Of a stretch of 64,000 nt of DNA, positions 1-8,813 are shown in pieces. Numbering within the stretch: position 1 is the stretch's first letter; every line of letters starts with the position of its first letter. A model generated the notes under the pieces. That model made no database searches and was not told the origin of the DNA. It was given only the letters and a program-made list of their open reading frames with translations. Both the position numbers and the translations under genes were made by a program. The stretch is taken from positions 22,137 through 86,136 of the forward strand of contig JAFLUB010000004.1 in assembly GCA_022509025.1 (NCBI GenBank), written 5' to 3'. Source of the stretch: Oscillospiraceae bacterium (GTDB lineage: Bacteria > Bacillota > Clostridia > UBA1381).

Positions 1-3000
1 GGAAAGGCGTTCAAAGACACTGAATCATATACATATGAGGGTGAAGCAGGCACGGTTGTAGCAACAGCAAACGGCGTGGGATGGATGTCCTACATCAGAG
101 TGGTATCACCGATTACCCCTGCCGAACCGGCAGTTCCTGCCGAAACTCTGTATAAGCTGGATTTAAGCGACACTCCGACAGGTAATATCGCTGACGGCGG
201 TGATGTTGCGGGACTGACAGCATCGCTTAAAACCGGTGTGGAAGGCGATATATCTGTAGCCGATACCGATTACGGCAAGGCTATTGAGATAAAGGATACG
301 GCAGCCAATCAAAATTCTCTGATATGGACAGCTGATAGTCCAATATCGGAAGGCAGAGTTTCTGCGACAGTTAAATTTGTATCTAAAAATAACAGTAAAA
401 ATGCGGATATCGGATTTAACAAGATTAACGGCGGAAACTTGTACTTCCAGACAAAAGTAGGCGGTAAAAAGACAAAATTCTATATTGACAAAGGAGTTAA
501 GGATGAGCAATTAACATTATCCAAGGATATAGAATATACTCTCGTAACAGATATTAATTATGATAAAAATACTGCTGACATGACGCTGTATAATGCAAGC
601 GGCGCGGTAGTAACATCGGCGTCTATGTCTGATGTTGAGAATCACGGAATCACCAGTCTTGCGTCCGAATGGGCGGTTAAGAGCATAACGATTGCTCTGA
701 CTGCCGGCGGAAATACCAGCGGCACGGAAGACGATAATATTGACCTGCTGATAACAGATTACAAGGTGGAATACTGGTCCTCGGGCGGAGCGGAGGAGCC
801 TAAGGCAACAGACGAACCAAAGGCAACGGAAGAACCCGCTCCAACAGATGATCCTAATGAGCTTCGCGCGTTCCCCGAAGCCGAGGGCGGCGGTAAGTAT
901 ACCAAAGGCGCAAGAGGCGCAGACAATATAGAAGTGTATCACGTAACAAGTCTTGCAGACGACGGCACAGGCTCACTTCGTGACGCTGTTTCCAAAGGCG
1001 GACGTATTATTGTCTTTGACGTTGGTGGCATAATAGAACTTAAAAAGCAGTTAAATATAAAAGACGTAGATAACCTTACAATACTCGGTCAGACTGCGCC
1101 CGGTGACGGCATCACAATAACCGGCAGCGATGTGCTGCTCAGCAACGCCAACAATATCATTATGCGATATCTCAGGATACGTCCGACAGATTCGCAGGGC
1201 GGCGAGCCGGACGGTCTTGGCGGACGCTGGGTACACGATATTGTCCTTGACCACTGCTCTGTATCATGGGGTGTTGACGAGCTTCTGACGCTGTACGCAG
1301 GTTCTCTTGAGGATAAACTTAACGATCCGATAAAATATGCGAACAGAGACCCATCAAAGAATATCACAGTACAGAACTGTATAAGCGCGGAGAGCCTGAG
1401 AATGTCAAACCACTTCAAAGGCGCGCACGGTTACGGCGGTATTATAGGCGCGACAAACGGCACATATCACCACAACCTGTTCGCGCATCACGACAGCCGT
1501 AATCCTCGTGTGGACAGAAACATACAAGGAACGGATATGGTTAACAATGTCATATACGACTGGGGCAATAACAGCTGCTACGGCGCTGAACCGTATTCAT
1601 ATAACAGTAAAATCGCAACTCCGGAATACGTTTCCAGAATTAATATAAGAAATAACTACTATAAATACGGTCCGTCCACAAAAGAAAGTATACGCTCCAA
1701 AATTTTTGAAGCGACAAATGATGACAAGAACCTCAAATCGGATATATACATAAACGGAAACTATGTGTACGGCAATAACGCGGCGACCTCAAATAATACG
1801 TCGGACGAAAAGTATGTCAAAAACAGAGATAAGATGAATCTGCTTACATCGCCTATAGACATGGGTGTGTATGAAATTCCTACACAGACGGCTGAAGCGG
1901 CATTTAATGATGTTATGGCGAATGTCGGCGCGACGCTTCCGAAGCGCGACAGCATTGACGCGAGAATTGTTGCTGACGTTCAGAACGGAACAGGCAGAAT
2001 TATAAACAGTATTGAAGAAGTCGGAGGATTTGAGGGAATAACAGAATCCAATCTCACATTTGAAATCCCGTCCGAGTGGAAAACTGCAAACAACATGGGC
2101 AGTGCGAAGGAAACAGATATAGTTGCAGACGGCAAGTGGGCAGGATATACGTGGATAGAAGCGTATGTAAACGACTGGACACAGGGGCAGAGCGCACCGA
2201 CAAATCCCGACATCACGGTTACAGCGCCTGCCATTGCAAATACGGCAAGAGACTCGAAGTATGGTTCGGACGGTTTCTGGCAGGTAGCAAAGGAAGGTGA
2301 GAATGTAAAGTACACCGCCAAAGCAACGCCTAAGTCAGGAACAAGCATTACAAAGATAGAGCTTTATGACGGAACGACGCTTATTAAAACTGTGGAAGCT
2401 GCAGACATCAACGAAAATATCACTCTTGAAGCGGGCACGCATTATCTGACGTGTAAGGCATACAACAACAAAGGCGAAATAACAACCTCGCCGACATCAA
2501 TCGTGTATGTGATAAAGGACGCTAATCCTAACAGCTCTTTTACGCTCAAGGAAATAGGTAAAACAGCGTTTCCGAATAATAGCGGTATATGGGAAAAGGA
2601 CGGCATAACGTACATCGGCGGCAGCGGACTTATAGGCGGCACGTCCGACGCGTTCACCTACTGGTCGAACCCCGTAAATGGCAATTTCACATTCTCCGTG
2701 AAGGTTGAGAGCATTCCGAAATATGAAAACGGCGCTTATTGCGGCATTATGTTCCGTGAAAGTCTTGACGCGGATTCGAGAATGGTAATGCTTTCGGACG
2801 GCTGGAGAAAATACGGCGAAAATATCATGGCTCCGAGACGTACTGCGAAGGGTGGTACACTTACGGACGGCTGGCTCAAGGACGCAAGCGGAAAGGAAGT
2901 TAAGAATGAGGGCAGCTATGATACGTCAGATGCAAGCAAAAATCTTGCGTTGCCGTCATATTTGAAAGTTGAACGTAAAGACGATAAGTTAATACTTTCT

Positions 3001-3186
3001 GTTTCAAATGATGGTGATAACTGGACAAATAACATACGTCAGCCGCTCGAAATAGATATAAGCGATTGGAGCCAAGACGCGTATATCGGACTTGCAATAG
3101 ACAGTATACACGGCTCATCCTCCGAAGCGGCGCCGATGCTTCCGTGGTACTCGATAGGCTCGTTCTCAGATATAAAACTGAACTGA
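1..3186 (+). CDS. Secreted pectate lyase (PL1-like), 5' end missing
   Basis: The frame is open from base 1, so the gene starts outside the window; an internal GTG at 76 is not a convincing start. A beta-rich module occupies roughly residues 45-260 and is followed by a Pro/Glu/Thr linker (DEPKATEEPAPTDD). The beta-helix lyase domain then begins with AFPEAEGGGKYTKGARG and contains TSLADDGTGSLRDAV and LDHCSVSWGVDE, as in family 1 pectate lyases. An Ig-like segment lies near residues 735-835, and the last 200 residues resemble a DUF1349-type jelly roll (GAYCGIMFRESLDADSRMV). The likely role is extracellular cleavage of polygalacturonan. It sits just upstream of two rhamnogalacturonan lyases. Family assignment is fairly sure; substrate and the missing N-terminus are not. 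Confidence 0.87.
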   Translation, partial: GKAFKDTESYTYEGEAGTVVATANGVGWMSYIRVVSPITPAEPAVPAETLYKLDLSDTPTGNIADGGDVAGLTASLKTGVEGDISVADTDYGKAIEIKDTAANQNSLIWTADSPISEGRVSATVKFVSKNNSKNADIGFNKINGGNLYFQTKVGGKKTKFYIDKGVKDEQLTLSKDIEYTLVTDINYDKNTADMTLYNASGAVVTSASMSDVENHGITSLASEWAVKSITIALTAGGNTSGTEDDNIDLLITDYKVEYWSSGGAEEPKATDEPKATEEPAPTDDPNELRAFPEAEGGGKYTKGARGADNIEVYHVTSLADDGTGSLRDAVSKGGRIIVFDVGGIIELKKQLNIKDVDNLTILGQTAPGDGITITGSDVLLSNANNIIMRYLRIRPTDSQGGEPDGLGGRWVHDIVLDHCSVSWGVDELLTLYAGSLEDKLNDPIKYANRDPSKNITVQNCISAESLRMSNHFKGAHGYGGIIGATNGTYHHNLFAHHDSRNPRVDRNIQGTDMVNNVIYDWGNNSCYGAEPYSYNSKIATPEYVSRINIRNNYYKYGPSTKESIRSKIFEATNDDKNLKSDIYINGNYVYGNNAATSNNTSDEKYVKNRDKMNLLTSPIDMGVYEIPTQTAEAAFNDVMANVGATLPKRDSIDARIVADVQNGTGRIINSIEEVGGFEGITESNLTFEIPSEWKTANNMGSAKETDIVADGKWAGYTWIEAYVNDWTQGQSAPTNPDITVTAPAIANTARDSKYGSDGFWQVAKEGENVKYTAKATPKSGTSITKIELYDGTTLIKTVEAADINENITLEAGTHYLTCKAYNNKGEITTSPTSIVYVIKDANPNSSFTLKEIGKTAFPNNSGIWEKDGITYIGGSGLIGGTSDAFTYWSNPVNGNFTFSVKVESIPKYENGAYCGIMFRESLDADSRMVMLSDGWRKYGENIMAPRRTAKGGTLTDGWLKDASGKEVKNEGSYDTSDASKNLALPSYLKVERKDDKLILSVSNDGDNWTNNIRQPLEIDISDWSQDAYIGLAIDSIHGSSSEAAPMLPWYSIGSFSDIKLN

Positions 3187-3247
3187 GTATCGCAATAAAA
3201 CGGTTACGCTTAACGCAGACTGAAATAAAAACTAAATAAAAATTCCG

Positions 3248-3283
3248 AAAGACATCATTTTTGTAAATGGTGTCTTTTGTTTT
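3248..3283 (+). terminator. Rho-independent terminator of the pectate lyase gene
   Basis: A 13-bp stem (AAAGACATCATTT with AAATGGTGTCTTT, one G-U pair) closes a TTGT loop and runs into TTTTGTTTT, 62 bases after the stop codon. Confidence 0.85.
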
Positions 3284-3344
3284 ATATGACGGTATATATT
3301 TATAATATAAGTGAAAAGATAGATATGTCGAAAGGGGAGATAAT

Positions 3345-3512
3345 ATGTCGGAAATAAATGACTATAATTTAACAGTGCAGGCGGCGATAAATGAACTTGC
3401 GCAGGTGACCGGTGTAACGGAGACAATGAAGAAGAAAGACCCTGAAAGGTATGAAATGCTTATGAACACATTCCGGGATATCGCGGAGAAAACGGTATCA
3501 TCAAGTATGTAG
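3345..3512 (+). CDS. Small hypothetical protein (55 aa)
   Basis: ATG at 3345 follows a strong Shine-Dalgarno (AAAGGGGAGA) at ideal spacing, and a TATAAT-like box lies about 40 bases upstream (3301). The product, beginning MSEINDYNLTVQAAINELAQ, is charged, predicted helical and soluble, with no signal peptide or membrane segment. I do not recognise the family. The ribosome-binding site and clean codon use argue that it is real; a chance open frame is the alternative. It stands alone between the pectate lyase terminator and a block of palindromic repeats. Confidence 0.6.
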   Translation: MSEINDYNLTVQAAINELAQVTGVTETMKKKDPERYEMLMNTFRDIAEKTVSSSM

Positions 3513-3522
3513 CAGATATGCC

Positions 3523-3602
3523 GTCCCCTACGAACGAGATTTTGCGGCTGCGGTTGTAGGGGCTGGCGCCCTCGACAGCCCGTGGGCGAACCATGTTCGC
3601 CC
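3523..3602. repeat. Degenerate GTAGGGGC / GGGCGAAC palindromic repeat
   Basis: Inverted arms CCCCTAC (3525-3531) and GTAGGGG (3556-3562) are followed by GGGCGAAC-CAT-GTTCGCCC (3584-3602). Similar GTAGGGGC...GGGCGAAC blocks are common dispersed non-coding repeats in Clostridia. No open frame or transposase is present. Confidence 0.6.
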
Positions 3603-3628
3603 GAACAAATGTCCCGCAGATATGATTC

Positions 3629-3696
3629 GGGTTGACAGGGGGACAGTTCTCCTGTCATAAGTGTATGACAGAGAGAACCGTCCCCGCAGTCAACCC
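3629..3696. repeat. 68-bp long hairpin repeat, copy 1
   Basis: An almost continuous inverted repeat with nested arms GGGTTGAC/GTCAACCC, GGGGAC/GTCCCC, GTTCTC/GAGAAC and TGTCAT/ATGACA around a 6-nt loop. The central part recurs inside the GH78 gene at 43983-44056, so this is a dispersed element rather than a local terminator; no T-run follows it. The rest of 3513-3865 holds only the neighbouring repeat and the next gene's promoter. Confidence 0.8.
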
Positions 3697-3807
3697 TTGT
3701 GCATATAAATTTCAATTTTTTGCAACCTTTCAGTCCTTTAAAAAGTATTATATATGATATGAGGAAAATTACGGTGGTAAAAGAACTAAAAAAACCCCGA
3801 TAAAATA

Positions 3808-3836
3808 TTGCTTAAAATCGAATAATATTGTATAAT
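3808..3836 (+). promoter_or_regulatory. Promoter of the rodA/ftsW-like gene
   Basis: TTGCTT (3808-3813), a 17-bp spacer and TATAAT (3831-3836), placing the transcription start about 20 bases before the start codon. Confidence 0.7.
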
Positions 3837-3865
3837 AAACTATATAGGATTAAGAGGTGATATTT

Positions 3866-4999
3866 TTGAAGATAAAAAGCGTAGCAAAAAAATCCGTCAT
3901 GCTTATGGAGTTTGACTGGTTTCTGTTTATTATAACAATTCTTCTTTCAGTTTTCGGTATAGTGATGATATATTCCGCGACTCGTTCGCTTCAGACAAAT
4001 TTAAATGTATTTGTACAGTCGGGAGCGCTTATTCTCGGTTGTGCCATGATGCTTATAACATGTTTTTTCGATTATGAACAGCTTAAAAATCTTATTAAGC
4101 CTATATATATTTTCTCCGTGGCAATACTTATTCTTGTGCTGCTAATCGGTATAGGAACAAACGAATGGGGCGCGAAAAGCTGGATACGATTCGGTCCGAT
4201 TGGTATTCAGCCGTCGGAAATTGCGAAGGTTTGCTTTGTCATAACCTTTTCATATCACCTTTCGAAGGTGCATGACGATATCAATAAGCCGCTTGTGATA
4301 CTGGGTCTGCTTCTTCATATAGGAGTATTACTCGGTCTTATTGCTCTTCAGCCGGACTTCGGTTCTGCGATGGTGTTTGTGTTTATATTCATATGTCTTA
4401 TGTTCACGGCAAAACTGTCTTATAAATATATTATATCTGTCGGAGTTCTTGCTGCTGCCTCAGTGCCGCTTATTTATAAGTATGTGCTTGAGGATTATCA
4501 GAGAAATCGTATCTTAGCATTTTTCAATCCTGAAAGCGATCCGCGCGGAAGCGGTTTCCACGTTATACAGTCGAAGATTGCCGTAGGTACCGGACAAGTC
4601 TGGGGCAAGGGCTATTTGCAGGGTATACAGAATCAGATGGGATATCTTCCCGAAAAGCATACAGACTTTATTTTCAGCGTTATAAGCGAGGAATTGGGCT
4701 TTATCGGTGCGGTTGTTGTAGTTGGCGCGCTTTTCTTCCTGATATATAAATGCTTTAAAACAGCGCAAAAGGCGGACAACGCTTTCGGCAGATATATCTG
4801 TGTGGGCGTTGGCGCGATGATGCTGTTCCACGTTTTTGAGAATGTCGGAATGTGTATAGGTCTTATGCCTGTTACCGGTATTCCTCTGCCGTTTCTGAGC
4901 TACGGCGGCACGTCATTGGTTGTTAATATGGTCGCCGTCGGGCTGGTGCTGAGCGTATCGTATCATAATAAACCGCGAAGCGTGTTTGATGTGTATTAA
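3866..4999 (+). CDS. RodA/FtsW/SpoVE family peptidoglycan glycosyltransferase
   Basis: SEDS-family polytopic membrane protein of about 377 residues with roughly ten hydrophobic segments. It should polymerise lipid II glycan chains together with a class B penicillin-binding protein. Family motifs are visible: KSWIRFGPIGIQPSEIAK, LQPDFGSAMV, HTDFIFSVISEELGFIG and PFLSYGGTSL. A GTG at 3857 is possible, but it lies within the AAGAGGTGAT Shine-Dalgarno; the TTG at 3866 sits at proper spacing from that site and gives MKIKSVAKK. The gene is monocistronic. Whether it serves elongation, division or sporulation cannot be decided from sequence. Confidence 0.9.
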   Translation: MKIKSVAKKSVMLMEFDWFLFIITILLSVFGIVMIYSATRSLQTNLNVFVQSGALILGCAMMLITCFFDYEQLKNLIKPIYIFSVAILILVLLIGIGTNEWGAKSWIRFGPIGIQPSEIAKVCFVITFSYHLSKVHDDINKPLVILGLLLHIGVLLGLIALQPDFGSAMVFVFIFICLMFTAKLSYKYIISVGVLAAASVPLIYKYVLEDYQRNRILAFFNPESDPRGSGFHVIQSKIAVGTGQVWGKGYLQGIQNQMGYLPEKHTDFIFSVISEELGFIGAVVVVGALFFLIYKCFKTAQKADNAFGRYICVGVGAMMLFHVFENVGMCIGLMPVTGIPLPFLSYGGTSLVVNMVAVGLVLSVSYHNKPRSVFDVY

Positions 5000-5073
5000 A
5001 GTGATTTTCACTTGAAATTATATATGGATAAAGGATAACATATATTAAATATTTAAATTAAGGAGATTTTTAT

Positions 5074-8000
5074 ATGAAAAAAGTTATTTCAGTTTTACTG
5101 ACTATATCAATGCTTTGCGCAGCCGTGTCTGTGGCAGGTGAAGTAAATAAAAAGATACCCGGTCAGAACGGAATTCTATACAGCCAGGATTCTACGACAA
5201 GACAGATGGAAACTCTCAATCGCGGACTATACATACAAAACACCGCAGGAGGAAACTACCTGTCATGGCGTTTATTTGCTGAGGAGGATATGGTGTACGG
5301 TACTGCCCGGAGCAATGTAGCATTTAAGATTTACAAAAATGGAACACATATTGCAACCGAGGAGTTTTCCACGAACTACACCGATGAGAGCGGTAAAATT
5401 ACGGACACTTATTCTGTTGCGCCGGTTGTAAACGGCGTTGAGGGCGATAAGTGCGCAGAGGTAACGCCAAAATCAGGTACATATTTTGATATACCTGTTG
5501 AAAAACCGGCGGCGGTAAGCTTACCGAGAGTCATATCCTATAGAACATCAAGAGAAACAAAGGCAACAAATCATTTTACAAAGCTTGCAGCCGGTCAGCC
5601 GGATAGCGATAGTGATATAATAGACGATTGGAGAAATGAGGAGACGGCTTATACAGATTACAATTATACAATAGGCGATACTTCCGTAGGCGACGTTGAC
5701 GGCGACGGAGAGTACGAGCTTATTGTAAAATGGGACTGTAATGCCCAGGACAACTCGCTTTTGGGAGTTACCGGCAATGTCTATATTGACGCGTACAAAA
5801 TGGATGGAACAGGTAAAAAGCTGTGGCGCATCGATTTAGGTACAAATATAAGAGCGGGCGCGCATTACACGCAGTTTTTAGTATATGACTTTGACGGAGA
5901 CGGCAAAGCTGAAGTAATGTGTAAAACAGCGCCCGGTTCAAAGGACAGTAATGGCGATTATGTAACAAAGGCGAGCCATGTAAAAGAAATACAAAATGTT
6001 TCAGACGCGGATAATGAAGCGGATTTACGTAATGGCAGCGGATACATACTCGAGGGAGAAGAATATTTCACGGTATTTAACGGTTTGACGGGTGTGGCTA
6101 TGGACACCATTTACTATCCCGTGCAGAGGGTAAGCGCGGCGGTATGGGGCGATACCTACGGAAACCGCCTTGACAGATATATCGCAAGCGTTGCATATCT
6201 CGACGGAGAAAAGCCGTACGCGGTTTATATGCGCGGATATTATTTCGGACAGAGTAATAGGCAGCGCACAGGTATTTGCGCGATAGACTATACAGACGGC
6301 AAATTGAACTGCGATTATATCTTTGATACGGAAAAGGGTCAGCCGGGTTATTATGAAGGCGCATATCAGTATGTCGGACAGGGTAACCATAACTGTACTG
6401 TGGCAGACGTGGATAATGACGGTAAGGACGAATTTATCACAGGCGCGCTTTGTATGGAGGTTAATGACAACAATGAGTTTAAGCCGCGCTGGTGTACATA
6501 TTTGCAGCATGGTGACGCGCTACATATAGGTAACTATGACCCGACGAATAATTTTCTTGAATTCTTTACTGTACATGAGGATGGCAACTGGATAAATAAT
6601 CTGAGCGGCAAAGACGTTACATTGGACTTCGGTATGTCTGTAATTAACGCTAATACAGGTGAAATAGTATTCCATCAGCCGGCAAGCAATGATACGGGCA
6701 GAGGCATGATGGCAAATATCGGCGCCGGCGGATATTATCAGATAACCTCTTCTGCCGGAAACTACCGCGCGGACGGCGGTGAAAGCTTTACTGAAGCCAG
6801 CTACGGAATGAGCCAGAACTTCCGTATATTCTGGGACGGTGACCTGTACGATGAGCTTCTTGACGGAACAAGCATAACTGACTGGGATGGTTCAAGAATG
6901 AAGTCAATATTCAATGCTACAGGCTGTACGCGCGTAGTGGCGAATGATTCCAAAAACACTCCGGCGCTACAGGCGGACTTGTTCGGCGACTGGCGCGAGG
7001 AGGTTGTGTATCCTACATCGGACAATGAAAATCTACGTGTGTTCGCTACAGATATATCGACAGAATATAAGCTGAAAACGCTTATGTCAGACGGTATATA
7101 CAGAAGCGGAGTTGCAGCTGAGCAGACAGCATACAATCAGCCGCCGCATGTAAGTATGTACATGGACAAACAGGTTATTGAGGGTGAATTTAATAAGATT
7201 GAAATAGTACAGCCGCCGGTAAAAACTGAGTATGTAAAGGGTCAGCAGTTTGACATAACAGGACTTGAAGTGCGCGGAGTTACAACGAGCGGAAAAATAG
7301 TAGACCTTGATAGTTTCACATTAAGCGGCTTTGATTCGAACACTGTAGGTTATCAGACTGTTAAGGTGAAGTCCGGAGATGTGGAAGGTGAATTTCAGGT
7401 TGTAGTTCGCGACGGAGAAACGTACTACAGTGATAATTTTGAAAGCTACACAAAAAGCAGCATTACAATGACGAAGCAAAGCAGAATCGCTCAGGAACAG
7501 ACGCTGGGGAATTTAAATCTTGCAATCGGTGCGCGTAGCAGTGGCGGCGATAACAAGAGCGGCTTTGATATAGAACAACGCGATAATAATGTAATCTTGA
7601 ACGCTATAGCAGGAAACTATGCAAGCGTAAAGCGAGGCGCATCATTCACTTTTAATTCTGAATGTAACATTCCGGTCTTCACGAGTCTCGGAGCAAATGA
7701 AAAATTGATAATAGATTTTTCGGCTTACTATAACAGTGACAGATCCGGCATGCAGATATACGGGGTAACAAATTCGACCGAGGGCACATCAGATAAAATG
7801 CCGTATGACCCGTATTTGTCCGTAAATCAAAACAGCGAAATCCCGCTTAAGGAATGGATTGAGGTAAAAATTGAAATTGATAATTCCATGAATGCTGTTT
7901 TAACAATAACTGACGCAGACGGAAAGATAGTTTCAACGAAGAACTTTAAAACTGAAAAAACGGCGATTGATAAGTTTGCATTTTATGTGGCAAGCGCATC

Positions 8001-8721
8001 TGCAAACGATGCTGCGATTCAGACAGATATAGGCGCGCTATCTGTATCAAAGATAGACACTACTGTGCCTGTACCGACACTAACTCCAACAGCGACACCG
8101 ACTATAATACCAACGGAAACACCAACGGCGGTGCCAACATCAAGTCCGAGCATAGATCCGACAGCGGTGCCAACGGATACACCAAGTCCAACGGAGACAG
8201 TAATACCGACGCCGGATACAACACCTACTGTAACACCAACAGAGAATCCTACATCAAGCCCGAGCGTGATTCCAACAGAGAGTCCATCACCGAGTCCGAG
8301 TGTGATACCGACAGAGAGTCCCTTACCAAGTCCGAGCATAGATCCGGAAGAGAGCCCGACACCGACACCGGGTGAATCAACAACTCCGATTGAAACGCCA
8401 AATCCGAGCCGGACCCCGGTTCCGGATGCTCCGTATATCCACATTTCATCTCCCTCGTTTACACATAATGAGGGTATACTCAAAGGAGAGGTTAAGGCAA
8501 GACTCAGAAATTATGACGGTGACGCGGTTCTTATTCTTGCTCTATATGATAACGATAACAGACTGATTGGTGTTCAATCAGCAGACGCGGATGGCGAAGT
8601 GACTTTTAATGTAGAATCAGACGATGTTACGGAATTCAGCTATAAAGTTTTTGCATGGGAGAATTTTGACGGACAAAAACCTGTGTGCGCATATGGGTCA
8701 AAAGCTACGAAAGCTGATTAA
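5074..8721 (+). CDS. Secreted rhamnogalacturonan lyase (PL11), multimodular
   Basis: 1,215 residues. A signal peptide (MKKVISVLLTISMLCAAVSV) is followed by the N-terminal beta domain starting at TRQMETLNRGLY and the eight-bladed PL11 propeller with repeated Ca-binding-like turns (DVDGDGEYELIVKWD, DFDGDGKAEVMCKTAPGS, DVDNDGKDEF). Residues about 705-795 form an Ig-like domain, then a jelly-roll-like module, then a Thr/Pro/Ser linker (about 1005-1120), then a small beta domain also found in the next gene. The expected reaction is beta-elimination in the rhamnogalacturonan I backbone. AAGGAG precedes the ATG. It is probably surface- or matrix-associated through its C-terminal modules, which is an inference. 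Confidence 0.92.
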   Translation: MKKVISVLLTISMLCAAVSVAGEVNKKIPGQNGILYSQDSTTRQMETLNRGLYIQNTAGGNYLSWRLFAEEDMVYGTARSNVAFKIYKNGTHIATEEFSTNYTDESGKITDTYSVAPVVNGVEGDKCAEVTPKSGTYFDIPVEKPAAVSLPRVISYRTSRETKATNHFTKLAAGQPDSDSDIIDDWRNEETAYTDYNYTIGDTSVGDVDGDGEYELIVKWDCNAQDNSLLGVTGNVYIDAYKMDGTGKKLWRIDLGTNIRAGAHYTQFLVYDFDGDGKAEVMCKTAPGSKDSNGDYVTKASHVKEIQNVSDADNEADLRNGSGYILEGEEYFTVFNGLTGVAMDTIYYPVQRVSAAVWGDTYGNRLDRYIASVAYLDGEKPYAVYMRGYYFGQSNRQRTGICAIDYTDGKLNCDYIFDTEKGQPGYYEGAYQYVGQGNHNCTVADVDNDGKDEFITGALCMEVNDNNEFKPRWCTYLQHGDALHIGNYDPTNNFLEFFTVHEDGNWINNLSGKDVTLDFGMSVINANTGEIVFHQPASNDTGRGMMANIGAGGYYQITSSAGNYRADGGESFTEASYGMSQNFRIFWDGDLYDELLDGTSITDWDGSRMKSIFNATGCTRVVANDSKNTPALQADLFGDWREEVVYPTSDNENLRVFATDISTEYKLKTLMSDGIYRSGVAAEQTAYNQPPHVSMYMDKQVIEGEFNKIEIVQPPVKTEYVKGQQFDITGLEVRGVTTSGKIVDLDSFTLSGFDSNTVGYQTVKVKSGDVEGEFQVVVRDGETYYSDNFESYTKSSITMTKQSRIAQEQTLGNLNLAIGARSSGGDNKSGFDIEQRDNNVILNAIAGNYASVKRGASFTFNSECNIPVFTSLGANEKLIIDFSAYYNSDRSGMQIYGVTNSTEGTSDKMPYDPYLSVNQNSEIPLKEWIEVKIEIDNSMNAVLTITDADGKIVSTKNFKTEKTAIDKFAFYVASASANDAAIQTDIGALSVSKIDTTVPVPTLTPTATPTIIPTETPTAVPTSSPSIDPTAVPTDTPSPTETVIPTPDTTPTVTPTENPTSSPSVIPTESPSPSPSVIPTESPLPSPSIDPEESPTPTPGESTTPIETPNPSRTPVPDAPYIHISSPSFTHNEGILKGEVKARLRNYDGDAVLILALYDNDNRLIGVQSADADGEVTFNVESDDVTEFSYKVFAWENFDGQKPVCAYGSKATKAD

Positions 8722-8747
8722 TTTTGTATATAATTCATAAAGATTAC

Positions 8748-8776
8748 TTGAAAACCTGAGGAATATATAGTAAAAT
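8748..8776 (+). promoter_or_regulatory. Promoter of the second PL11 gene
   Basis: TTGAAA (8748-8753), a 17-bp spacer and TAAAAT (8771-8776), 38 bases before the start codon. The gene is therefore probably transcribed separately from the first lyase. Confidence 0.6.
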
Positions 8777-8813
8777 ATAAGTAGTATTATATATTTTGAA
8801 GGGAGAGTAAATT

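Noticed and set aside
8019..8483. 154-codon minus-strand open frame rich in Gly/Val
   Set aside because: It is the antisense of the Thr/Pro/Ser linker of the first PL11 gene; the low-complexity sequence keeps the opposite frame open. No ribosome-binding site.
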